This document shows, one piece after another, positions 47,401-58,064 of a stretch of DNA of 64,000 nt. The stretch covers positions 421,284-485,283 of the forward strand of contig CAJNOL010000009.1 in assembly GCA_905250125.1 (NCBI GenBank), read 5' to 3'. Positions within the stretch are counted from its first letter, which is position 1. Every line of letters begins with the position of its first letter. The DNA comes from Rotaria sordida (lineage: Eukaryota; Rotifera; Eurotatoria; Philodinida; Philodinidae). Position numbers and translations under genes: made by a program. The notes under the pieces are model-generated. The model had not been told where the DNA came from and searched no databases. It saw only the letters and a list, made by a program, of their open reading frames with translations.

Positions 47401-50400
47401 CAAATGTTGATGCTTCTTTTGCAGCTGTTAATGCATATTGTTTAATCGCTAATTGATTTCGTAAATCAGCTAAACGTTTTGGTACACTTTCAGATGGTTC
47501 TTCATTTGTTAGTTCAGATTGTTGTAATATATGATTATCATCTGTGTCTTCATAATTTTCATCTGCTGAAATTGGTGTTGACCAACCAAGTAATTGTTCC
47601 TTTAAATCAACTATTACGGAAAAAAACAAAATCTGTATCAATAATAGTATAGATTAACAAAAAAAAATATACAGTCTTGTAGATTAGCTGAATCAAATGT
47701 CCGACATAAAGCATCATATTGTTTAGACACAAGAAATGATGCATAATAATCACGTTGTAATACACGATAAACAACAGCTTGACCGTGATAAAATGCATCT
47801 GGTTCAGCCTATGTTAGAAAAAGACAATGTCTTATTTTGTTTTTGTTTTTCTTCATAGATATTTGAATAATATCAAAATTTTTTAAGAGCAGATATCTGG
47901 AATTATGGTCTACATTTTTAAATTGAATTTTAGAAAGAAAGTTCTTTAATTAACCTATGTGTATTTTTCATACCTGTTCACCGACAAGAAATGATTTCAT
48001 TCGAATTACCGTTGCATTATCAATTTCATCACCAACAGCACTACCAAAACGTGTTATATATGTTTTATAAATGGTTGTTGCTACACGATGTCGTTCATGA
48101 GATGGAGCTAAAAATATTTATTATATCTTTTTTATCAATGTAAAATAATATAATTTATCTTACCAGAACGTAATTTCCAAATATCATACCAAAATCTACA
48201 ATGAATATATTATTTTCAACAAGGAAACAATCTACTTCTAAGATCTTACTTAACTAATGTATGAGTACCAAATGTTTCTAAAAATTGATGTAAATAATGA
48301 CGACCAGTAATACAACTTAATATCATATTTAATGAAAGTATCTAATAAGATTTTATAAATAAAATTTTTTTATATGATAAGAAAAAAGAAGAAGGAAAAA
48401 TATACTTTTCGATTAGCTAAATTAATTTTATTTGTACTTGCATCAACAAGTAAATAACTTCGACCACCATTAGCTGTAATACGTCTTTCACAAACTATTT
48501 TTGCTCGTCGTAATTGATTAAGGTATTTTGTTAAATCACGATTCATTAATAATTCACCTTTAGTTCCAAGTCGTGCTTGACGATTATCTAAATCATAATA
48601 GAATAAACATAATCAAATTCTATCTTTACATCAGAGACGAGAACAATTCTCAGTTCATGCCAAAAACTATGAAACTGATGTCGATGGGACTCAGTTGATA
48701 TGAGGTACTTTTTGTATGATCACTTGACATATTTACCTTTTCACTAGAAAATAACTTTAGATGACAAGATTTTGTTTCTTTCAGAAGAATCAAGGATTTA
48801 GTAAGGAATTCTGTTATTTTATATTATAACACTACCTTCTATTTATGATTAAATTGAAAAGTTTTTTCATTTAACGAATAGAATTTAGCGTACAAATTTC
48901 AAATACATAATGAATTTTCCTATTCGTTGCTTTACTTTTGGTGAAATCTAAGGTTATATGAGTAATTGCATGATTTTACACAATGCTTGAGTTTCAAAAA
49001 AAAATCTTTTTAATTTATTTGGTGAATATTCACTTAAATTCGGAGTAGTTGGCGTATTGAAATTCTAATTTGCTTTTGTATATAGTACAACCTCTCTATG
49101 TGAACACCGTGGAGTCGTCCAAAGAAAAATTTCATCATATATAGGTATTCAGTTTAGAGGGTCGATGCAGAGTTTGCTGTAAATTCAAGGAAAGTTGCCA
49201 GGGTATCTATATCGACATTAGTCTTACATAAAGATCTAGTGATTTATTCTTTTGTTCATCTATTTTTGTCTAAACCAGTTGAATTAAAAGATTTTTCAAT
49301 TACAACACAAGATAAGGATTTTTTTCAAAAGTCTTTCAACGTCTTTTTGCTTTTGAACTAATATCAATATCAATTGGTTTTAATTCTAATCTAACAATTA
49401 ATTCCATCTTTTGCTTCCAAACTAAAACACGTGTTGTTATGTCATTATTTTCTTCATGTATATAATAGTGGATTGATAGAGAATGTGTACTTAGCTGTAG
49501 TACAAATGAAACAGGTGATAGACAATAGAAAGAAGTCAAAAAAAAAATATTGCATGCGTGTCCACATAAGAGAGATTATAATAGCAAGAAGAACCGTAAA
49601 AAAATGTTCACTGTTCACAATAAAGAAGTACTCACTAGTAGAGGTTTCACTATATATAGATCTGATTCAAATACTAAAAAGTTTAACTGCATATATTTTT
49701 ATAGTACGTACATACCATTTGAAATAACACCTTCTTTTAATAAATTTCTGATGGCTGTTGCTTGCATAATTTCTGTTACAATACAATTCCTAATGAAAAT
49801 ACAAAGAAATTTTCGACTAGATGAAGAAAATAAATTAAATTTATTTTATTACCAAAATTGTTCAAGTTTATCAAGATCATTACTTGTTTCAATAAGTTTA
49901 ATAAACTTCTCATAACTCGATGCTAATGTAAATTTTCGTAATTTTTGTTCATTATTTAAATTTAATTGTTCAATATTGTATAAAATATTCTCATTCAAGT
50001 AATCAGGTTCACATATTAAATTTATGGTTGGTTTAAAAACTATACAAGAAAAACACAGTTTTTCTTTCAGTTTTTTATTCATTAGTTATTTCTAATTTAC
50101 TTTTAAAAACACATATTTCACGTAATAAATGTCTTAAAGCTAATGTCGATGAATAACTTGATGGTAGAAGAAGAAGTAATAATGCTTCACTCATTATTCT
50201 TAAATAATCATTTTCAATTTCATCTGTTTCTAAATAAGCATGTAAACGAAATGGATATTCTTCCGGATATAACCTATTTTTTTATTAATAGAAAAATAAT
50301 TTATAAAGCAATTTTTCTTTCAAAAATACAAACGTTGCTCGTCGAACTTGTTGATAATGATTAGCAAATTGTTCAACAAGATCATTTGATATAACTTTAA

Positions 50401-52040
50401 CCCAATCGATCTGAGCACAACGTGTTTTAAGATTTGATACAATTAGATGAATTTCTTGTCTGAAGAAAAATTTAATTCATATAAATAATATAAATTAGGA
50501 CGGTTAAAGATGATGAGATTTAAACCAGATTATATGTAAAATAACTAACTGGCAAATGTCGTAAAGCATCATTTCACTGAATTCGTAGATTTTACTGAGT
50601 AATGACAAAAGATGAAGTGATTGAATTTTCTAAACCCTTACTCCTTCTATTAACTTACATGTAGATTTATCTAGGAAATTCGTTTGTTTATTTCATCTAC
50701 TGAAACAAATATCATGATGAAAAAAAGAAACTTAATGAAATTAGCTTAATATGAATTTTGGTTTTTTTTATATACTGAAAAAAAAAATGTGAGAAAAGAT
50801 ATTTTGTTCATATCACTTTCAAATTGTAATGATCTTCAAGAATAGAAGAACCGATTCAAAATTTTCTAATTATTCATTTTTGATTCTTTGTTGTTCTATG
50901 TGTACGAGTCGAAATGTCCTCTATCTACTAACCATATCTCTAGAATTAACAGAAAACTGCAAACGTCCAAAAATCTGAGGAGATAAAACATTTTCTTTTT
51001 AACAAAAAGGTATTGGAACTTTTACATTATTTTACTTTTCCTGAAAAATGACTTTTCGACAAAAGAATGGAGAATTAGTCATGTTTTTCAAGTAGAGTAC
51101 ATTTGAACGAGTTGAAACTTTTGCTATTAATGCTAGAAAAATTCTTAGGGTGATTACTTCTTTTTATTTTAAAACATGATATATTGCTGATTTTTGCTAA
51201 AGTTTACCAAGAAAGCTCTAGTTGGAAAAAAACATGCATTTTTTAGAGTGCTCGCAAGGTTTCTGTTTTTATTCGAATAGAAAGAGATAATAGAAAACTA
51301 AAAATCCTAGAGATACTCCAAACAGTGTTTGGTATCTATAAACAAATTTTTTACTCTATGAACTATATTGCGACTAAAAAAGGAATGATTAGGGAAGGAG
51401 GGGTTATTTTTGATCTTTGTGGTTTGAGATTTTTTCTATGAAACAGCATATGATCAATTGATCAATAATAACAAAATTATTTTTCTTATGTATAATGTTA
51501 CAAATTTAGCTTTATCCGTCATGGTAAAGACTATTACTTAAGTGTTTGAGTAAATGTTGTTTGTTCATAAGAAACATCTTTATACCAAACTAAAACAAGA
51601 TCTTCTAAAAGTAAATCACATATTTGATCAATAATTGTTTCTAAATCGATATTTGTTGCATGTTTTTCAACGATATTTTCTTTTAAATTTTCTTTTGAAG
51701 ATATCTATTAAAAAGAAATTCTTTTATAATAATTATCTATTTGTTGTATTTACTTGAACTTGTTCTATAATCCATTTCACTATATTATTATGTTTATTTC
51801 TTAATTTTCCGCTATGAACAATTGTATAAGGTTTTGATTGATATATTGCTAATATAACACCATAGATTAAACCTTAAAAAAGATTATTTTAAAATTTTTT
51901 TTTCTTAATATAAATATCTACATACCAATTGATATTAATGAAAAAGAAATAGTGAACAGTGAATGATAAATAAAAAAATAGATAAATATACAAATCGTCG
52001 GAATGAATAAAATTGAAACTTTATAATATGTCCAAATCAT
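44472..52040 (-). CDS. SNX25: Sorting nexin 25-like protein (TM-PXA-RGS-PX-Nexin_C)
   Basis: About 20 exons, roughly 920 aa. Exons: 51926-52040, 51754-51872, 51538-51704, 50334-50459, 50101-50273, 49853-50039, 49716-49789, 48406-48587, 48250-48341, 48164-48195, 47974-48107, 47673-47808, 47393-47610, 47200-47331, 47017-47142, about 46741-46956, about 45168-45211, 44750-45081, 44589-44689 and 44472-44528. The N-terminus has two adjacent hydrophobic segments (VSILFIPTICIFIYFFIY onwards). PXA covers about 60-245. LEQFWNCIVTEIMQAT is the conserved link, as in human SNX25. The RGS domain contains KFWYDIWKLRS and a YYASFLVSKQYDALCRTF end. PX contains VGWVITRTLHSWQQFYF. The Nexin_C end has IFGSDNARLGAERLFELFQ and LMMLFISEIFPEL. 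Phases match everywhere except from the PX exon into the 45168-45211 exon, so a small exon there is missed. Family members act in endosomal trafficking and receptor turnover. Confidence 0.9.
45660..46380 (+). repeat. Dispersed repeat 'Rep-A', copy 2 (inside a SNX25 intron)
   Basis: This matches copy 1 (840-1480) on the same strand and copy 3 on the other. Shared words include AAAATTTTCAGCCATATAACTTGACG, TTTTTGGGAGATATTTAACAAA, CTTCATTCTATAC, ATGAAGCTCTTTCGAGAATTC and AAAGATCAGACCTCGAACTATC. It lies in the 1.5-kb intron that separates the PX and Nexin_C parts of SNX25, exactly where the exon phase could not be closed. Confidence 0.7.
49081..49654. mobile_element. Pogo/Tigger-like non-autonomous DNA transposon in a SNX25 intron
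   Basis: The left end TATAGTACAACCTCTCTATG and the reverse complement of the right end, TATAGTGAAACCTCTACTAG, form imperfect terminal inverted repeats flanked by TA. Inside the ends, TGAACACCG, TATATAGGTATTCAGTTTAGAGGG and GTGTCCACATAAGAGAG resemble the direct and inverted CTCTxTAxxxGxACACC subrepeats of Tigger/pogo elements. Weak open frames on both strands (49336-49539 minus, 49431-49727 plus) are not recognisably transposase. The element occupies most of a 1.13-kb intron (48588-49715). Confidence 0.55.
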
Positions 52041-52171
52041 TGGTAATTATCTAAGAAGAAAAAATTTATTTAATCATGTTCGTTTTTATATTTCGCGCAA
52101 AAAAAGATAATAAAAAAATTTATCTGAACAACCAAATCATTTCTTTCTTCTCTTTTTTTTCTTCATTTTCA
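52041..52171. promoter_or_regulatory. 131-bp head-to-head promoter between SNX25 and a secreted-protein gene
   Basis: The start codons of SNX25 (minus, 52040) and the 109-aa secreted protein (plus, 52172) are only 131 bp apart. Both leaders and core promoters must lie in this interval or overlap, unless an upstream non-coding exon exists. A T/C-rich run (about 52140-52165) precedes the plus-strand ATG. Confidence 0.5.
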
Positions 52172-52501
52172 ATGTCTAAATTGATTTTCTATTCTTTTAC
52201 GATTATTTTCTTTATCGGTCTTTTTAATTTGATATCCGGTGCACCGGGGCAAAAACTGAATACTGGAAATGCTGTACAAGTATATGTACCAAAAACTGTT
52301 GCTAAAGTTGAAGATAATAAAGAAAACGAAACTGAAGAAGATGAACTCGATGATATTATTCATGATGATTCAACGGATAAGACAGAATCAGTAGTTATTA
52401 TACATAAATCAAATAGTATACGAACGGTATCAATAAATAGAAACAGTTTTTTATTAATCGGATTCATATTTTTCATTATTCATTCGAATTGTTTTGTTTA
52501 A
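52172..52501 (+). CDS. Small secreted or GPI-anchored acidic protein (109 aa)
   Basis: The start chosen is the second ATG, giving MSKLIFYSFTIIFFIGLFNL then ISGAPGQ, a clear signal peptide with probable cleavage near SGA. The upstream part of the open frame (from 52076) is not protein-like. The middle is strongly acidic (KENETEEDELDDIIHDDS) with a basic patch before it. The C-terminus is hydrophobic (SFLLIGFIFFIIH), preceded by polar residues, which fits a GPI-attachment signal or a short anchor. It is intronless. I recognise no family. The signal peptide at one end and hydrophobic tail at the other are the evidence of a real gene. Confidence 0.6.
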   Translation: MSKLIFYSFTIIFFIGLFNLISGAPGQKLNTGNAVQVYVPKTVAKVEDNKENETEEDELDDIIHDDSTDKTESVVIIHKSNSIRTVSINRNSFLLIGFIFFIIHSNCFV

Positions 52502-52984
52502 AAAAATAAATTCTTCTGTTTATTATTTGTTGTACATTGTCTTCTCTTTATTGTTTTCTTAATAACATATAATTAACTATGTAAGAAAGATAGTGTTACT
52601 AGTTATAAGAACAACAATGAATCGTTTTTGTTTGTCATATGTGATGATTAGTTGTTTTCTTTACAAGAAAAAAAAAACACCTGATTCAATCAGAAAAATA
52701 TCGATATTCAAAAATTAAGCTAAACTTGTCGAGTATAGATTCATTCTTGTTGTTTACTCGTATTTTTTTAATTCAATTCTGTAATAAACGAAATAGTTAG
52801 ATAGAACGAGAAAAGTATCATGAACAATAAATGAGTTACTATGTCTAATTGTATTAACTACCAGTATATATATATATAGAAATGAAAACATTAACGTATT
52901 ATATCATTGCCATATATTTCAGTTAATTGATCGAACTCTTTAATAATAAGGAAAAATTTATTGAATATCAACTCATAAAAAAAA
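52502..52984. other. Intergenic spacer
   Basis: 3' flank of the 109-aa protein gene, with AATAAA-like words at about 52505 and a short TA run (about 52865-52878). No gene is seen. Confidence 0.45.
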
Positions 52985-53269
52985 GGGCGCCATATAAGTT
53001 CTAGGTCTCAACGAAAATTAGTTTATATGTAAATAAAGACTGATTCCTATTCAAATATATCTATACGAGCTTCGACAAGTTTTAGTGAACTATGAATTTA
53101 TTGTATGTAATGTAACACAATTATACAAATTCATACGTAGAAAAGAGATAATGTCATTTAAAACATTGTTCTAACTATTCGAAACTCATATAGACACAGT
53201 TAGGTAGGAATCACTCTTTATTTACATATAAACTAATTTTCGTTGATACTCAGAACTTATAGGATACCC
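52985..53269. mobile_element. 285-bp MITE-like inverted-repeat element (GGG...CCC ends)
   Basis: The left part from 52985 (GGGCGCCATATAAGTTCTAGG) pairs with the reverse complement of the right part ending at 53269 (GGGTATCCTATAAGTTCTGAG). The pairing continues through TCAACGAAAATTAGTTTATATG and TAAATAAAGA for roughly 80-90 bases per arm. The central 100 bases are unpaired. There is no ORF and I could not identify a target duplication, so the superfamily is open. Confidence 0.78.
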
Positions 53270-53781
53270 TTGATTGATCAACAACTTCATATTAACACTC
53301 GTCATTATCGATTATCAGTCAAAGAAGTTGCCAGTAACATTTCTGATATGACTAAAATATAGAATTCATTTATACTCTCATAACCTACCATTTTGCCCAT
53401 AGTCGCATAATCTACAGTAAAGAATAGATGTTCTCTAAACATTTAGATCTGTCTAAAAGCAGATTAGTTTAAAGTGAATTTTATTTCTATATATTCTCGA
53501 TTCCTTCTCTATCTGTTACTATACTTTTATCACGCAACTGTTATTTTCTTTCGTTATCATCAATTGCTCTCTCTTAACGTCTTAGATCATGTGGAAAACT
53601 AAAACATCTCAAAATAGTTCCTTTTTTGTCATTAGAGAAAAGTGAAGAGATCAATATTTGAATGATACTTGTAATCCATATTAAGATCAAATATCAAGTA
53701 TAATAAATAAAACAATAAAAGAATCTATTTTATAAGTGATAATCATATTAAATATCACAAAAACTAGTAAAAGTAAAGTTA
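53270..53781. other. Intergenic spacer
   Basis: AT-rich DNA between the MITE-like element and the 3' end of the 238-aa gene. No gene, repeat arms or RNA signal is evident. Confidence 0.45.
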
Positions 53782-54681
53782 TCAATTTGATTTTCTATCT
53801 CTTTTAATGGCATATTTCATTTTCTTCCATAATGCAATACACATAATTGGTAAACGTTCATCTGTGATATCTTTTTGTTGAATACGTTGATATTGAAATC
53901 TAAAAAATAAAACATAAAATTTTTCGTGTTTTTTTAATGAAAGATTTTATTTTTGTGTTTTGTTTTTACTGAAGTATAATTCGAACTTCATCAAAACGTT
54001 TTTGTTGTAAATAACTTAATGCAAGGAATAAATAAGATTTAACTAATGCATTTGGATCACCAACTTCATTTGATAAACCTATTTGACTTTTTGATATCAT
54101 TTCAGCTTCTTTTGCCTGAATTTGTCAGTAATTAAAAATAAATAAATCTATTAGAAATTTATATGAATATTTTTATACCTACGTGCTGTACAGATATTTC
54201 ACCAAGACATGAATGACCACCACCTAATGTTGATAACCATGCCCATGATGATTCATAACGAATACGTCTTGTTAAGACATTTAATTGAATAGATGCCCTA
54301 TTATATAAACGATTAAAGAATGATAGAATCAAATAAAACTTACCAACAACGATTAATCCATTCGTCATATTGATTAATTTTATTATGAACTTGTAAATAA
54401 ATAATATTTTGATGATGACGAATACAACTAAAAATATATTTGAGACATTTTCGGTTGAATAATGAACGTGAATTCTTATTCAATTGAATGAGAATTTGAT
54501 AAAATCTTGTGGCAAATTGAGATGATGATGAAAGTTCATTGAGTAATGTCGTGTAAAAAAAAAGATTTGATGAAATTTGACAATGAATTACTGATAGATT
54601 TTTGTTAATGTCATTATCGAATGATTGATGATCCAGTAAGAGACGAATTGGTGCATTTTTATGACTAATTAATATGGACAT
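53782..54681 (-). CDS. Conserved-looking 238-aa TPR-like protein (four exons)
   Basis: Exons 54344-54681, 54183-54297, 53970-54115 and 53782-53899 join in phase to 239 codons, starting MSILISHKNAPIRL and ending ...KRDRKSN. The whole protein is predicted helical. Two features look conserved: SSWAWLSTLGGGHSCLGE in exon 2, and in exon 3 GDPNALVKSYLFLALSYLQQ followed by KRFDEVRIIL, which reads like a tetratricopeptide helix pair. Exon 4 has DERLPIMCIALWKKMKYA. I have the impression of an uncharacterised metazoan family with a SWxWLSTLGG motif but cannot name it safely. There is no signal peptide or membrane helix. Introns are 47-85 nt. Confidence 0.72.
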
Positions 54682-56999
54682 TGAATAGAGAAAAAGATGA
54701 AAAATTGAAATCTGTCAGTTGTTGTCTGATTACTTGTTGAATTCAAAGAAATCTTAAAATTATCAAAAGAAAGCGATGGGTCCTATTATAGATTGTATCG
54801 AAAGAGGGCGCAAGATAACAAATGAAATTTATATTTTTTAATCAACAGAACGAATAAGATTCGATTTTGTGAAAAAGATTATATCGTGATTTAAGACTAA
54901 ATGTTCAATTCTATTAAACAATTAAAGTAGATTTATTTATGTCTGTAAATATATATATATATATGACATAGTCCAGATGTACTATTTTTATATGTTGCAT
55001 GTTTAGTATTATTTCTTTCATTGCAATGATTTGTTTAAGTAATTAATAAATTTCTTCTGTCTTACAAGAATTTAACTATATTTGAAGTTGGATTCCATTG
55101 ATTTGTATCAGAAGAGTATTTATTTTAAAAATATTTATCATTTAAAAAAAAAATGAGAATAATTGTTGTGATTTCAAGCAATAGAGGAATTGATAAATGG
55201 ATGTAACGTGTGATTGATTTAAAATAGAATATTGTTATTTTTTGAAGAGTCGAAAGCATACTTTAATAAATCTTTTATGAACTCACTCGATAGAGATTTT
55301 CTTGTCATCTATAAAACCGTTAATTTAGTTTTTTTTTATGAGTGACTTTTTCTTTTAAGGACAAAACTCGAAAGATCAATTCTTTTCAATTGTCCAACAA
55401 GGGTAACAAATTAGACAAAAAAAGGATAGTAATTTAAAAAAAAATGTTTCTTTTAAGTTTCGAACATATTACAAACTTTGTCGTAAATTCTACACATTCG
55501 ACATTATAATTTTTGATAGAACAAATCTGGCCTTTGAAAAAAATGCTACCAACTATTAGTTTCAATCGGTTTTGCTTTGAATGACTACATTAGATATCTT
55601 AATTAGGTTATGAAACAATGTAGTCAAACATTCGTTGCTGTTTATGCTGAACATTCAAGTTTCCTATACGGAACTAAATGCGAATCGACTTACACAAAGC
55701 AACTAATCATTATAGAGAATGGAATGAACAATTGAGTAAGACTTCCTTAGTCTTTTTTATTTATTAAATTATTACTAAAGTATCCTCGAAAGACATTTCA
55801 GGAAGAAAATGATGATTATATTTCTATTATCTATATGATTGTTCATAACGAACTCTTTGATTTTCGATGGATGAAAAACTTATAAAAGTTTGTTATAGAA
55901 TCGATTTCTATTGTTCTATACTACAGTTAAAATATTATTCACGCATCGTTTGTTTAAATTATGTCAACCTTTTCCATATAATCTAAGACGGGAGTCTACA
56001 ATATCATCTTCATTGTAACATAATATAATGTGTTTGATATTAATTCTAGAAGTATTTTCAAAATTATCAACTATTCTACAATGAAAGTTCATAATATAAC
56101 ATAATCATTTTGAAGGATACATCCTGAATTTTTTTAGCATACCTTTTCCATTTTAATTCCTACTCTTCATATCTACTTGAAGCAAATGTCTATAAGTTTA
56201 ATGACTGACACACAATATTGGTCATTCAATTAATAAGCTTGTTACTTCTTAACGGTGGATAATCATTTCTATACAAATAAAAACAGGTTAAAATTAATCT
56301 TACTAGGTGATTTTTCACCTAATTAAAGTATTCAATAGACGCATACTGTTCATTAAATATGAATGGTTAACTTAAACAATACGTTTTAATCATTTAAATT
56401 AGAGTATATAACAATGAATAGTAATGTAAAACCGGTTGCAATGGTTAAAATTAAAAATCTCAAAGTAAAAATCAAGAGAATAAATAACAATATATACAAG
56501 AATAAGAAACATTAAATATGAGTATAAATAGGAATATGTTGCAAAACTCTTCTAGTTGTGCAGCAAGTGTTACACAAAAGAAAATAGCAATTATTTTGTA
56601 AATTTACTAGGATCCATACAAGTTTTCCTTATTTTGAGTTTTTTTGCCTGTTATAGTTTTTACTATTTTACAATGAATATAGTTTTCATGTGTTCGTAAC
56701 ATTTTGATAAATTCAAAAGATAAATATCGACATTCAATTATCATTCATCAGTGAGATCATTTATACATAATCAATCAATAAAGTATATTTTCATTTTTCA
56801 TATATTACTCTCATCTTCACGATGTGTTGTGTGTGAGAAGTGAAAAAGAACCATGTTTTTATCAATAGTCCAACCAATTATCGTGTTCCTTTTTAATTTA
56901 CAACGTTATTTACACCTCTTTATTCAAAAATGACTTTTTTAGTTCAAAAAAAAAAAATAGAAACAAAACTTAAGGAGTATTAGTTATGCTTTATATTTT
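54682..56999. other. AT-rich intergenic region
   Basis: About 2.3 kb with no open frame of 60 codons and no repeat arms that I could pair. A short TA run is at about 54949-54964. Nothing further is supported. Confidence 0.5.
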
Positions 57000-58064
57000 T
57001 TAAAAGTGTTCTATAGGATGAATCCAAGCCATGTGCGGTATCTGTTGACGTAATTGATTTTGTTGATAACAACATAATAAACGATCAAAAAGTCGAATAA
57101 GTTCAATACGAAAAAGTTTACCACGAAGTGTATATATAAAAAACATTCCACTTGAATTAATATATGAAACAGTAATTAAAATTTGATAAGCAAAATATTC
57201 ATTATTAATTTGTTGTTGTGATTTTCTTCTTAAACTTGTTGCTGTTAGATAAAATTTGATTATAGTTATAGGAACCATACTTATAACAATTAAAACTACC
57301 TAAATTAAAAATAAAAATATCAATTTTCCTAAAAAAATTTTTCATTCATATACTTCGAGTAATAACATTGATATAAGTTGTTTATCACGTCGATTTATTC
57401 TATGTATTGGTCGTGGATATGATTGAGTATCTTCAATACGTTTATGACTTTGTTTTATATTAATTAGCATAGCTGCACCAAAACCTAGCATTAAACTTGG
57501 TGGTAAAAAACTATTAAGAATTAAAAAATTAGCTGTATCTATATATGAACATAATTGACTTTTAGCTGAACAAATACTCTTAGTTATCAATGATGCTTCA
57601 AAACAATAAAAAACTTCAATATAACTTAATGAAGTCAATATTAATATACACGACATAATAAAAGAAGTTTTTTGACGATTTATCCATCGATGATGAACAA
57701 TATTTAATGATGACGATAGATATCTATCAATACAAGCTAATACAATCAGCCAAAGAGATACTGATTGAGATACATATATCATATAAAGATGTATTTTACA
57801 AAATATTGATGAATTATATGTTAAATCAATATTAAAACCAATTAAACATCGTATAAAAGCTCCAAAAATAAGTACGAGAAAATTGAGAAAACTTGATAAT
57901 AATAAACATAAAACACATGTATTATGACGAAGACGTGGTCGACTAAAGACATAAACATTTAATAAATTTCCCAAAGTACCAATAATGAAAAGAAATAAAA
58001 TTCCATAACGATTTATTGCTGATACATCGACTGTTGCAAGGTGAAACGACGCATTGTCATCCAT
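57000..58064 (-). CDS. Rhodopsin-class (class A) G protein-coupled receptor, peptide-receptor-like
   Basis: Two exons, 57354-58064 and 57000-57299, join in phase to 336 aa with seven hydrophobic helices. Helix 1 has GILFLFIIGTLGNLLNVYVF with the conserved GN. Helix 3 starts from a disulphide-type Cys (SIFCKIHLYMI) and ends ACIDRYLSSS (DRY). Helix 4 runs SFIMSCILILTSLSYIEVF. A Cys-rich second extracellular loop and helix 5 follow, then a basic loop RINRRDKQLISMLLLEV into helix 6. In helix 7, SYINSSGMFFIYTLRGKLFR replaces the usual NPxxY, keeping the aromatic and the basic helix 8. The Asp normally found in helix 2 is absent. This resembles diverged FMRFamide-type receptors of lophotrochozoans; the ligand is unknown. 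Confidence 0.88.

Noticed and set aside
49336-49727. Open frames inside the Tigger-like element considered as transposase remnants
   Set aside because: I saw no DDE motif or helix-turn-helix, and the frames overlap on opposite strands.
50460-51537. Possible fourth copy of Rep-A in a SNX25 intron
   Set aside because: Only one short AT-rich word (TGTTTTTCAAGTAGA-like) is shared, and the ordered blocks of the other copies are absent.
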